From NCBI GenBank assembly GCA_046331625.1, contig JAXLQL010000013.1, positions 62,001 to 126,000 on the forward strand: 64,000 nucleotides of DNA, given 5' to 3'. A program made the translations under genes and the position numbers. Positions within the stretch are counted from its first letter, which is position 1; each line of letters begins with the position of its first letter. This DNA comes from JAXLQL01 sp046331625 (lineage in GTDB: Bacteria > Acidobacteriota > Terriglobia > Bryobacterales > Bryobacteraceae). The notes below the pieces were generated by a model that worked only from the letters and a program-made list of their open reading frames with translations, ran no database searches and was not told where the DNA came from. Shown piece by piece: positions 17,530 to 24,577 of this stretch.

Positions 17530-18141
17530 CTACTTCTTCGCGTTGAACCGGTCCCCGACCACCTTCCAGTTCACCACGTTCCACCACGCGGCGATGTAAT
17601 CCGCGCGGCGGTTCTGATAGTTCAAGTAGTAGGCGTGCTCCCAAACGTCGATGCCCATCACCGGGAACTTGCCCTCCATCGCCGGCGTGTCCTGATTCGG
17701 GGTCGACGCGATCGAGAGCCCCGACCCATCGAGCACCAACCACGCCCAGCCCGATCCAAAGCGGCCCATCGCGGCCGCGGCGAACTTCTCCTTGAAATTG
17801 TCGAAGCTGCCGAACGTGGATGCAATCGCGTCACCGAGCGCACCCGCCGGAGCGCCGCCCGCGTTCGGACCCATGATGTTCCAGAACATCGCATGGTTGG
17901 CGTGACCGCCGCCGTTGTTACGCACCGCCGTGCGGATCGCTTCCGGCACCGCAGCGCAGTTGTTCGCCAACAGTTCATCGAGCGACTTGCCGGCCAAGTC
18001 CGGCGCCGACTCGAGAGCTTTGTTCAGGTTCGTGACATACGCGGCATGGTGCTTGCCGTGGTGGATCTCCATCGTGCGCGTGTCGATCGACGGATTCAAC
18101 GCATCAGCGGCGTAGGTGAGAGCGGGAAGTTCGAAAGGCAT
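17530..18141 (-). CDS. sodA: manganese-type superoxide dismutase
   Basis: A 203-residue Fe/Mn superoxide dismutase that converts superoxide to peroxide and oxygen in the cytoplasm. Metal ligands are His27 (MEIHHGKHH), His83 (HANHAMFW), Asp165 and His169 (DVWEHAYYLNY). Gly in NNGGGHANH and Gln in STPNQDTP are the manganese-type markers (iron forms usually have Gln and Ala or His there). ATG at 18141 is preceded by AGGAG with good spacing. It is 28 bases after gatA and may be cotranscribed. No signal peptide. Confidence 0.95.
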   Translation of the reverse strand: MPFELPALTYAADALNPSIDTRTMEIHHGKHHAAYVTNLNKALESAPDLAGKSLDELLANNCAAVPEAIRTAVRNNGGGHANHAMFWNIMGPNAGGAPAGALGDAIASTFGSFDNFKEKFAAAAMGRFGSGWAWLVLDGSGLSIASTPNQDTPAMEGKFPVMGIDVWEHAYYLNYQNRRADYIAAWWNVVNWKVVGDRFNAKK

Positions 18142-18169
18142 TGTGGTTTCTCCTGAAAGTCGTAGTGGA

Positions 18170-19609
18170 TCAAGACCGCGCTTGCGCGGCCGCAAAGGCG
18201 GCGGCCAGACGGAACATGGCCGCTTCCTCGAAATGGTTCGTCAAGATCTGCATTCCAACGGGCAATCCGGCGGCTGTCTTGCCCGCCGGGACACTCATAC
18301 AAGGGATGCCGGCCAAGTCGCCGGTGATCGTGTAAATATCCGAAAGATACATTTGCATCGGATCATCCAGCTTCTCCCCGAGCTTGAAAGCCGGAAAGGG
18401 CGAGACCGGCGTCACGATCGCGTCGACATCCGCGAACGCTCGCGCAAAATCGCGCGCGATCAGCGACCGCACGCGTTGCGCCTTGATGTAGTAGGCGTCA
18501 TAGTAGCCGTGGCTCAGCACATACGTGCCGAGCATGATGCGCCGCTTGCACTCGGCGCCGAAGCCTTCGCCTCGCGTGTTGCGATACATTTCGCTGAGCG
18601 TGCCCGAGTTCTCGCTGCGCCACGTGTAGCGTACGCCGTCATAGCGAGCCAGGTTCGAACTCGCCTCGGCCGTGCAGATTACGTAGTAGGTGGAGATGGC
18701 GTACTCGGTGTGCGGAAGACTGATCTCGCGCACCTCGCATCCGAGTTTGCGCAGCGCCTCGATCGCCTGATGAATCAAGCCGCCGGTTTCGCTCTCGAGT
18801 CCGGCGAAGTACTCCTTCGGGAGCCCGATTTTCATCCCGCGCACGTTGCCGTCCAGCGCCGCGGCGTAATCCGCCACCGGTGCAAGAGCCGACGTGGCAT
18901 CGCGCTCATCGCGACCCGCCACCGCGCCCAGCAACCGCGCCGCATCCTTCACGTTGCGTGCGAACGGTCCAATATGATCCAGCGAGCTGGCAAACGCCAC
19001 CAGCCCGTAGCGCGATACGCGCCCGTAGGTCGGCGTGACGCCAACCACGCCGCAGAATGACGCTGGCTGGCGAATCGATCCGCCCGTATCGGACCCGAGC
19101 GAGACCACCGCCGTTCCTTGCGCCACCACCGCCGCCGAGCCACCGCTCGACCCGCCCGGCACGCGATCGAGCGCCACCGGGTTCCGCACGGGACCAAACG
19201 CCGAGTTCTCGTTTGACGATCCCATCGCGAACTCGTCGCAATTCGCCTTGCCGATGATCACGCCGCCCGCCGCTTCCAACCGTTCGGTCGCCGTGGCGTC
19301 ATACGGCGCGATGAAGTTCGCGAGCAGACGCGATCCGCAGGTATTCTTCACACCTTTCACGAGGATCACGTCTTTCACTCCAATCGGAACGCCGCCGAGC
19401 GCGCCGATATCTTCGCCCGCGGCCAGCTTCGCATCCACACGGTCCGCCGCGGCGAGCGCGCGTTCGGGAGAAAAATGCAGGTAGGCGTTCGTCTTGGGAT
19501 TCTCGGCCTCGGCGAAGTGCAGGGCCTGCTGCGCCAGCTCACGAGCGCTGAACGCACGAGCCCGCAGCCCCGCCTGGATTTCGTCGATCGTCAGAGCCGC
19601 GATGTTCAC
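18170..19609 (-). CDS. gatA: Asp-tRNA(Asn)/Glu-tRNA(Gln) amidotransferase subunit A
   Basis: A 479-residue amidase-signature protein, the glutaminase subunit of GatCAB, which releases ammonia to convert mischarged Glu-tRNA(Gln) or Asp-tRNA(Asn). The Ser-Ser-Lys triad is Lys79 (GVPIGVKD), Ser154 (PGGSSGGSAA) and Ser178 (DTGGSIRQPAS), identical in numbering to well-studied GatA. The start is GTG, overlapping the gatC stop as GTGA. gatB is not in this window, so it must lie elsewhere. Confidence 0.97.
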   Translation of the reverse strand: MNIAALTIDEIQAGLRARAFSARELAQQALHFAEAENPKTNAYLHFSPERALAAADRVDAKLAAGEDIGALGGVPIGVKDVILVKGVKNTCGSRLLANFIAPYDATATERLEAAGGVIIGKANCDEFAMGSSNENSAFGPVRNPVALDRVPGGSSGGSAAVVAQGTAVVSLGSDTGGSIRQPASFCGVVGVTPTYGRVSRYGLVAFASSLDHIGPFARNVKDAARLLGAVAGRDERDATSALAPVADYAAALDGNVRGMKIGLPKEYFAGLESETGGLIHQAIEALRKLGCEVREISLPHTEYAISTYYVICTAEASSNLARYDGVRYTWRSENSGTLSEMYRNTRGEGFGAECKRRIMLGTYVLSHGYYDAYYIKAQRVRSLIARDFARAFADVDAIVTPVSPFPAFKLGEKLDDPMQMYLSDIYTITGDLAGIPCMSVPAGKTAAGLPVGMQILTNHFEEAAMFRLAAAFAAAQARS

Positions 19610-19905
19610 CGTTCGATCACCTTCGGCACTTTGAAGAATCCACCCGATTCGAGCGGCGCATTGGCCAAAGCCTCGGCGTTACTCAGAGACTGCCGTTCGG
19701 CATCGGCTCGCAGCGACGCTGTTTCATCGGCCTCATAGAGTACCTGCGCCATGGGCTCCACGCCGGTTGTGTCGAGCTCCGAAAGCTTGTCGATATGCGA
19801 GAGAATCGAGTCCATCTCCCGAGCCATGCGCTCCACTTCAGCCGCGCTCAGTCTCAGGTTGGCCAGATCGGCCACGTAGCGCACCTGTTCTTCCGTAATC
19901 TTCAA
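19606..19905 (-). CDS. gatC: Asp-tRNA(Asn)/Glu-tRNA(Gln) amidotransferase subunit C
   Basis: A 99-residue GatC: ITEEQVRYVADLANLRLSAAEVERM, then SHIDKLSELDTTGVEPM and the C-terminal LRAD...APLESGGFFKVPKVIE. It wraps round GatA and stabilises GatAB. The start is TTG at 19905, overlapping the stop of the DciA-like gene as TTGA with AGAGG upstream; no ATG or GTG fits the known N terminus. Its own stop overlaps gatA. Confidence 0.93.
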   Translation of the reverse strand: MKITEEQVRYVADLANLRLSAAEVERMAREMDSILSHIDKLSELDTTGVEPMAQVLYEADETASLRADAERQSLSNAEALANAPLESGGFFKVPKVIER

Positions 19906-20297
19906 CCGATTGCCCTCTTGCGATTGGCCTTGTAGATACGGCTCAGCGTGGGATCGGAAATTGCGTCTGCATCGTCCGTCGGACGAACCGCATGCTCCTC
20001 GCGCACAGGCATGCGCCTGGGAACGCCGACGCGGAAAAACAACTCGTCCACCACGCCCTCGCCCGCGGCCGCTTGGATTCGCGGCATGATCTGCTTCGAG
20101 AGCGCCGAGAGCTGCCGCCGCCAAGTCTCGTCTTCCACTTCCACAATCAGCCGCTTTCCGTTCATCGCCACCGCTTTGGTGTGCGCTGAGATGCGCTTCC
20201 CCACGGCTCCAGCCCACGCCGCCATCGCCAATTCCTGCGGCGTCACGCAACGCGCGGCGAGCTTCGACTTCCCCAGGAGTTTTGCGGCTCGTTCCAT
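19902..20297 (-). CDS. DciA-like (DUF721) protein
   Basis: A 131-residue protein of the DUF721 family: ELAMAAWAGAVGKRISAHTKAVAMNGKRLIVEVEDETWRRQLSALSKQIMPRIQ followed by VDELFFRVG. In bacteria without DnaC/DnaI, DciA helps load the replicative helicase DnaB. The KH-like domain is complete; the C-terminal tail after residue 100 is charged and unstructured. It is translationally coupled to gatC. A role in replication here rests on family membership alone. Confidence 0.85.
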   Translation of the reverse strand: MERAAKLLGKSKLAARCVTPQELAMAAWAGAVGKRISAHTKAVAMNGKRLIVEVEDETWRRQLSALSKQIMPRIQAAAGEGVVDELFFRVGVPRRMPVREEHAVRPTDDADAISDPTLSRIYKANRKRAIG

Positions 20298-20333
20298 TTG
20301 ATTCGGGTTCGGCAGGGCGGCTGCGAAAAGGTT

Positions 20334-20339
20334 ATTCTA
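20334..20339 (-). promoter_or_regulatory. candidate -10 element ahead of the DciA-like gene
   Basis: TAGAAT on the minus strand, giving a leader of about 30 bases to the ATG at 20297. The -35 is weak, so confidence is low. Confidence 0.35.
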
Positions 20340-20366
20340 GCAAGCCACCCGCTAGCGGAAACGCTC

Positions 20367-21119
20367 TCAAGGATGCGCGATGTAGTCCATGCGGCCGCCA
20401 TCCACCGTCAACACCTGCGCGGTGATGAAGCTCGAACTCTCGTGCGCCAGAAATGCCGCCGCATGCGCGATGTCCTCGGGCGTACCCGCCCGCCGCATCA
20501 TCGTCACCGCCGTCACCGCGTCGAGGTTCATTCCCGACGAAGTAGCCATGTCAGTGAGGATGAACCCCGGCGCGATCGCGTTCACCGTGATCCCGTGCGG
20601 ACCGAGGTCGAGCGCGAACCGCCGCGTCAGCGTGATCACCGCTGCCTTGGTGGCCGCATAGAACGTGGTGCCGGCCTTCGCCGTGCCGAGCGCCGCGATC
20701 GAAGTGAGATTAATGATGCGCCCGAAGCCACGCGCCTTCATGCCGTCGACTACCGAGCGCGTCACATGCACCAGTCCATCGACGTTGATGCGCCGCATTC
20801 CTTCCATTCGCGACAAGTCGAAATCGCCGATGTCGCCCTTGGCGAGCACCCCCGCGTTGTTGACCAGCACGTCCACCGGACCTAGCTCACGTTCCACCGT
20901 CGCCACCATCTCGCGCACCTGCCCAGCATCTCCCACGTCAGCCTGCACCGCCGTCGCTGTTGCTCCCAGCACGCGCGCGGCCGTGACCACCTCGGCTGCT
21001 TTGGCCGCCTCGGTCCGGAAATTCACCGCTACGGCATAACCGTCATGCGCCAGGCGTAGCGCGATTGCCCGGCCAATCCCACGTGAAGCTCCCGTGACGA
21101 GTACGACTCGGTTCGCCAT
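20367..21119 (-). CDS. SDR-family oxidoreductase, FabG-like
   Basis: A 250-residue short-chain dehydrogenase. The NAD(P)-binding TGASRGIG lies at 9-16, NNAG at 87-90, and the catalytic Ser140, Tyr154 and Lys158 (FYAATKAA) are present. The C-terminal DVGGR-like segment reads LTVDGGRMD. It resembles 3-oxoacyl-ACP reductase, but stand-alone SDRs of this type act on many substrates. ATG at 21119 is preferred over an in-frame TTG at 21125. It follows the DUF2061 gene by 2 bases. Confidence 0.9.
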   Translation of the reverse strand: MANRVVLVTGASRGIGRAIALRLAHDGYAVAVNFRTEAAKAAEVVTAARVLGATATAVQADVGDAGQVREMVATVERELGPVDVLVNNAGVLAKGDIGDFDLSRMEGMRRINVDGLVHVTRSVVDGMKARGFGRIINLTSIAALGTAKAGTTFYAATKAAVITLTRRFALDLGPHGITVNAIAPGFILTDMATSSGMNLDAVTAVTMMRRAGTPEDIAHAAAFLAHESSSFITAQVLTVDGGRMDYIAHP

Positions 21120-21121
21120 GT

Positions 21122-21349
21122 TCAAATCTCGTACTCCGGCGACTTCGGCCGGCCAAAGGGGATGTGATTCCAGAGCCGCTCATGCAGGAAGTACAAGACA
21201 ATCTTCACTATTGAGTCAAGTATCCCGGCGCTGATGGAAACCTTCCAGTTGCCGGTGAACAACAGCACGAGCGCCGCTGTGGACATGGATCCCAAAACCC
21301 TGTAACTAAATGCCTTAGCTAGACTTCGGGCGTGAGAGTCCATCATCAC
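21122..21349 (-). CDS. DUF2061 small membrane protein
   Basis: A 75-residue protein with two hydrophobic helices: KAFSYRVLGSMSTAALVLLFTG and SAGILDSIVKIVLYFLHERLWNHI, ending in IPFGR. This is the DUF2061 pattern, inner-membrane proteins of unknown function. The ATGATGATG start leaves the exact first Met open. Confidence 0.85.
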   Translation of the reverse strand: MMMDSHARSLAKAFSYRVLGSMSTAALVLLFTGNWKVSISAGILDSIVKIVLYFLHERLWNHIPFGRPKSPEYEI

Positions 21350-21410
21350 TCCCAGTATATCACGGTAATCTCGATCTAGAAATAGGAATTATCGCCGCCA
21401 AGCCTCACGC

Positions 21411-21416
21411 TATAAT
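21411..21416 (+). promoter_or_regulatory. consensus -10 element ahead of the ferredoxin gene
   Basis: Perfect TATAAT ending 5 bases before the GTG start at 21422, so the transcript would begin at the start codon itself. The -35 (TTATCG at 21389) is poor. The gap 21350-21421 is otherwise AT-rich and featureless. Confidence 0.6.
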
Positions 21417-21421
21417 GAAGC

Positions 21422-21811
21422 GTGCCCAAGCTGACCGTTCTCCCCGCCGGCGTCACTGTGGAGTTCGACCCCGCCACCATGCCCTACTCCGAGCATGGCA
21501 AGCAGCACTCGGTGCTCGACATCTGCCTCAACCACGGCATCCACCTGGAGCACGCCTGCGGCGGAAGCTGCGCCTGCACCACGTGCCACGTGATCCTCCA
21601 AGCCGGCGAGAACAACGTCTCCGAAATGGACGACGACGAAGCCGACCGGCTCGACATGGCCGCCGGCTTGACCCTCCGCTCGCGCCTCGGTTGCCAATGC
21701 GTGGTCACGGGCGACGTGACCATCGAGATCCCCGGCTGGAACCGCAACTATGTGAGTGAAGGCGGCGGGTCAATGAACCTCGGCAGCGCGATCCCGCCCC
21801 CGAAGTCGTGA
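21422..21811 (+). CDS. fdx: 2Fe-2S ferredoxin, ISC type
   Basis: A 129-residue adrenodoxin-type ferredoxin. The cluster ligands are Cys46, Cys52 and Cys55 (EHACGGSCACTTCH) and Cys91 (RLGCQC), the CX5CX2C-Xn-C pattern of ISC ferredoxins that supply electrons for iron-sulfur cluster assembly. An extra C-terminal tail of about 15 residues (SEGGGSMNLGSAIPPPKS) is unusual. No isc genes are next to it. GTG start follows a consensus -10 directly, so translation is probably leaderless. Confidence 0.93.
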   Translation: MPKLTVLPAGVTVEFDPATMPYSEHGKQHSVLDICLNHGIHLEHACGGSCACTTCHVILQAGENNVSEMDDDEADRLDMAAGLTLRSRLGCQCVVTGDVTIEIPGWNRNYVSEGGGSMNLGSAIPPPKS

Positions 21812-21814
21812 CCG

Positions 21815-22249
21815 ATGGCAACGGCATTTGACGTCGCCGCCTACATCCTAAGACAGCTCGGGCCCACACCGGCCATGAAGCTTCACAAGCTCGTGTACTA
21901 TTCGCAGGCTTGGTCCCTGGTCTGGGACGAACGGCCACTCTTCGCAAATCGCGTCGAAGCCTGGGCCAACGGACCCGTCATTCGTGATCTCTACGAAGCC
22001 CACCGGGGGCAATTCGAGGTCGCCAAGCTGTCGAAGGGGAGCCCCACTAGGCTCACCGTTTCGCAGCGCGAGACTGTGGACGCGGTCTTGAAGTTCTATG
22101 GCAACCGGCCGGGCCAGTGGCTCAGCGACCTGACGCACCAAGAAGACCCGTGGAAGAACGCTCGGGTCGGACTTCAACCCGGCGACCACGGGTATCGCGA
22201 GATCACTCACGCCGCCATGGCCGAGTATTACGGAAGCCTCGATCGGTGA
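21815..22249 (+). CDS. Panacea-domain (DUF4065) antitoxin
   Basis: A 144-residue protein of the SocA/GepA-like Panacea family: FDVAAYILRQLG, MKLHKLVYYSQAWSLVWDERPLFANRVEAWANGPVIRDLYEAHRG and LSDLTHQEDPWKNAR. Panacea domains act as promiscuous antitoxins that each neutralise one of many unrelated toxins. Gene order is antitoxin first, with the partner start overlapping as GTGA. It begins 4 bases after the ferredoxin gene, an unexpected place for a toxin-antitoxin pair. Confidence 0.9.
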   Translation: MATAFDVAAYILRQLGPTPAMKLHKLVYYSQAWSLVWDERPLFANRVEAWANGPVIRDLYEAHRGQFEVAKLSKGSPTRLTVSQRETVDAVLKFYGNRPGQWLSDLTHQEDPWKNARVGLQPGDHGYREITHAAMAEYYGSLDR

Positions 22250-22688
22250 GCAAGGGCAAGGTCCCTGCTGCGAAGTTTTCTCCGGCACTACTCAAACAAG
22301 CCCGCGTCAGCGAAGGCAAATCCTATCACGACGAGCGTCCAGCGTGGCGCATCTCCCGGATGGACTTCGTCGATCCTTTCGGCTGGCATCGCGTCGACGC
22401 TGCGTTGTTTGCCGGCATTCGCGAGAAGCTCGGACAACTCGAATCGAGGACATGGGCGGAAATTCTAGTTCAATCCAGGAAACAGAACCATTCCGTCGCG
22501 ATCGCCGATCAGTGCAAACACGCCCGCGATCGCCTGAGTCAAATCTTCAGGGGCAACATCGACATTGACGAACTTGTGTCGCTGCGTCTATCCGGCAGGG
22601 AGAGGGTCTGGGGAATTCTCGAACGCGGCGTCCTCACGATCTGTGGTGGGACCCCGAGCACTTGGTCTGCCCGTCGTTACCGAAGTAG
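22246..22688 (+). pseudogene. putative toxin partner with a frame break near its 3' end
   Basis: From the GTG at 22246 the frame gives KVPAAKFSPALLKQARVSEGK...RISRMDFVDPFGWHRVD...SGRERVWGILERGVLT and then loses sense. Stepping back one base at 22637/22638 continues DLWWDPEHLVCPSLPK and stops at 22688, a C terminus I recognise in homologues (a WWDP-H-V-CPS motif). The intended protein is about 148 residues. Either one base has been lost, or the sequence has an error, or a -1 ribosomal shift is used. The unshifted frame runs on to 22737 and, by chance or not, overlaps the next gene by ATGA. Biochemical activity unknown; toxin role inferred from the antitoxin neighbour. Confidence 0.65.
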
Positions 22689-22733
22689 CGTGCCGAACGC
22701 CGCTCCTCAGCTTCGCGGCTACACTGAGTTTGG

Positions 22734-23114
22734 ATGAGCGAAGCCCGTTACGTCCCTGTCCCGCAGCGCTCGCGTGAGGACCTCATCGCCGCACTCAAAT
22801 CCGAGGATCCCACAGCGATCCACGACGCACTGATCAGCGCGGCCTACTGGGATGAGTGGAAGTGGGCACAAGACCAGTGCCTCGCGTTCGCGGATCACCC
22901 CAGCGAGACAGTCAGAGCGGCGTCCGCGTACGGTCTGAACCTGATTGCCGTATTTCATGCCAAGCTGGACCTCGATATCGTGCTTCCAGTGCTTGAGAAG
23001 CTCCGGCAAGATCCAGCCGTTGCTTCGTACGCCGAGGAAGCGCTCGAAGACATCAACCACTTCTTCGTGACGCTGAAGGGAATGCATACCGCCGACCGCC
23101 TTCCACCAGCGTGA
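22734..23114 (+). CDS. HEAT-repeat-like small protein
   Basis: A 126-residue all-helical protein: EDLIAALKSEDPTAIHDALISAAYWDEWKWAQDQCLAFADHPSETVRAASAYGLNLIAVFH, which looks like two or three HEAT-type helix pairs. No signal peptide. Such proteins sometimes act as immunity or adaptor proteins, but I do not recognise a named family. It may belong to the toxin-antitoxin locus upstream. It converges with gltD, leaving only 11 bases between stops. Confidence 0.65.
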   Translation: MSEARYVPVPQRSREDLIAALKSEDPTAIHDALISAAYWDEWKWAQDQCLAFADHPSETVRAASAYGLNLIAVFHAKLDLDIVLPVLEKLRQDPAVASYAEEALEDINHFFVTLKGMHTADRLPPA

Positions 23115-23125
23115 AGACCCTGCCA

Positions 23126-24547
23126 CTACGGCAGCTTCGACTCTCCCATCAACCACTGATCCACCGACCTCGCCGCTTTCCGCCCCTCCGCAATCGCCCA
23201 CACCACCAACGACTGCCCGCGCCGCATATCCCCCGCCGCGAACACGCCCGGCACTGAGCTCTGATAATCCTCGCCTGTCTCGATGTTCCCGCGACCGTCG
23301 AGCTTCACGCTCAACTGCTCGATCATCCCGCCCTTCACCGGACCCACGAATCCCATCGCCAGCAGCACCAGATCGGCCTCGTGCACTTCCTCTGACCCCG
23401 CCACCGGCTCGAACTTCGGCGGCGGGCCCACCTTCACCGTATGCAGCGCTTTCACGTTGCCCTTGCCGTCGCCGGTGAACTTCGCAGTCTGGATCGCCCA
23501 ATGCCGGTCGCCGCCTTCTTCGTGCGAACTTTCCTGGCGCAACATCAACGGCCACAGCGGCCACGGCGTCGAACTCGCGCGATCGGGCGGAGGCTGCGGC
23601 ATGATCTCGAATTGCTTGATCGCCGCCGCCTTGTGCCGGTGCGACGTGCCGAGGCAATCGGCGCCCGTGTCGCCGCCGCCAATGATGATTACTTTCTTAC
23701 CGGTCGCCCAAATCTCATCGACGCCTTCGAGCACATCGCCCGCCACGCGCTTGTTCTGCTGCGGCAGGAAATCCATCGCGAAGTGGATGCCCTTCAACTC
23801 GCGCCCCGGAACGTTGATATCGCGCGGAGCCTCTGCCCCGCCCGTCAACAGCACCGCGTCGAACTCGGTCCGCAGTTGGTCGATCGCGACATTCACACCC
23901 ACATGCGCGTTCACTCGGAATGACACGCCCTCGTCCTGCATCTGCTGCACCCGCCGGTCAATGTGGTGCTTCTCCATCTTGAAATCCGGAATGCCGTAGC
24001 GGAGCAACCCGCCGATGCGATCGGCCTTCTCGAACACCGTCACCCAGTGCCCGGCGCGATTCAACTGCTGCGCCGCCGCCATCCCCGCCGGACCCGAACC
24101 CACCACCGCCACCTTCCGGCCCGTCCGCTTCTCTGGCGGCTCCGGCACGATCCACCCGGCTTCGAACGCGTGGTCGATGATCGTGCGCTCGATGAGCTTG
24201 ATCGCCACCGGAGGCTCGTTGATCCCGAGCACGCAAGCCGCTTCGCACGGCGCCGGGCAGATGCGCCCGGTGAACTCGGGGAAGTTGTTGGTCGCGTGCA
24301 GCACGCGCACCGCATCGCGCCAACGCCCGCGGAAAACGAAGTCATTCCAGTCGGGAATGATGTTGTTCAGCGGACAACCGGTGTGGCAGAAAGGAACGCC
24401 GCAGTCCATACACCGCGCGCCCTGTTCTTGCACCTTCGCTTCGGCGAACGGCTGGTAGATCTCGAAGTAGTCATTGACGCGCTCCACCACCGGACGCCTC
24501 GTCGGCAGCTCGCGCGTGTATTCCAGAAAGCCCGTGTCTTTACCCAT
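23126..24547 (-). CDS. gltD: glutamate synthase small subunit
   Basis: A 473-residue NADPH-glutamate synthase beta chain, which passes electrons from NADPH through FAD to the large subunit. N-terminal Cys clusters CMDCGVPFCHTGCPLNN and CPAPCEAAC bind two 4Fe-4S centres. FAD (VAVVGSGPAGMAAAQQL) and NADPH (VIIIGGGDTGADCLG) motifs follow, and the C terminus has GVFAAGDMRRGQSLVVWAIAEGR. It is 30 bases downstream of gltB in one operon. Confidence 0.97.
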   Translation of the reverse strand: MGKDTGFLEYTRELPTRRPVVERVNDYFEIYQPFAEAKVQEQGARCMDCGVPFCHTGCPLNNIIPDWNDFVFRGRWRDAVRVLHATNNFPEFTGRICPAPCEAACVLGINEPPVAIKLIERTIIDHAFEAGWIVPEPPEKRTGRKVAVVGSGPAGMAAAQQLNRAGHWVTVFEKADRIGGLLRYGIPDFKMEKHHIDRRVQQMQDEGVSFRVNAHVGVNVAIDQLRTEFDAVLLTGGAEAPRDINVPGRELKGIHFAMDFLPQQNKRVAGDVLEGVDEIWATGKKVIIIGGGDTGADCLGTSHRHKAAAIKQFEIMPQPPPDRASSTPWPLWPLMLRQESSHEEGGDRHWAIQTAKFTGDGKGNVKALHTVKVGPPPKFEPVAGSEEVHEADLVLLAMGFVGPVKGGMIEQLSVKLDGRGNIETGEDYQSSVPGVFAAGDMRRGQSLVVWAIAEGRKAARSVDQWLMGESKLP

Positions 24548-24577
24548 TCGAGTTCCTCAATAGACCCATTCGATTCC

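Noticed and set aside
18116..19060. Plus-strand frame of 314 residues opposite gatA and the start of sodA
   Set aside because: Antisense shadow of gatA with no start signal.
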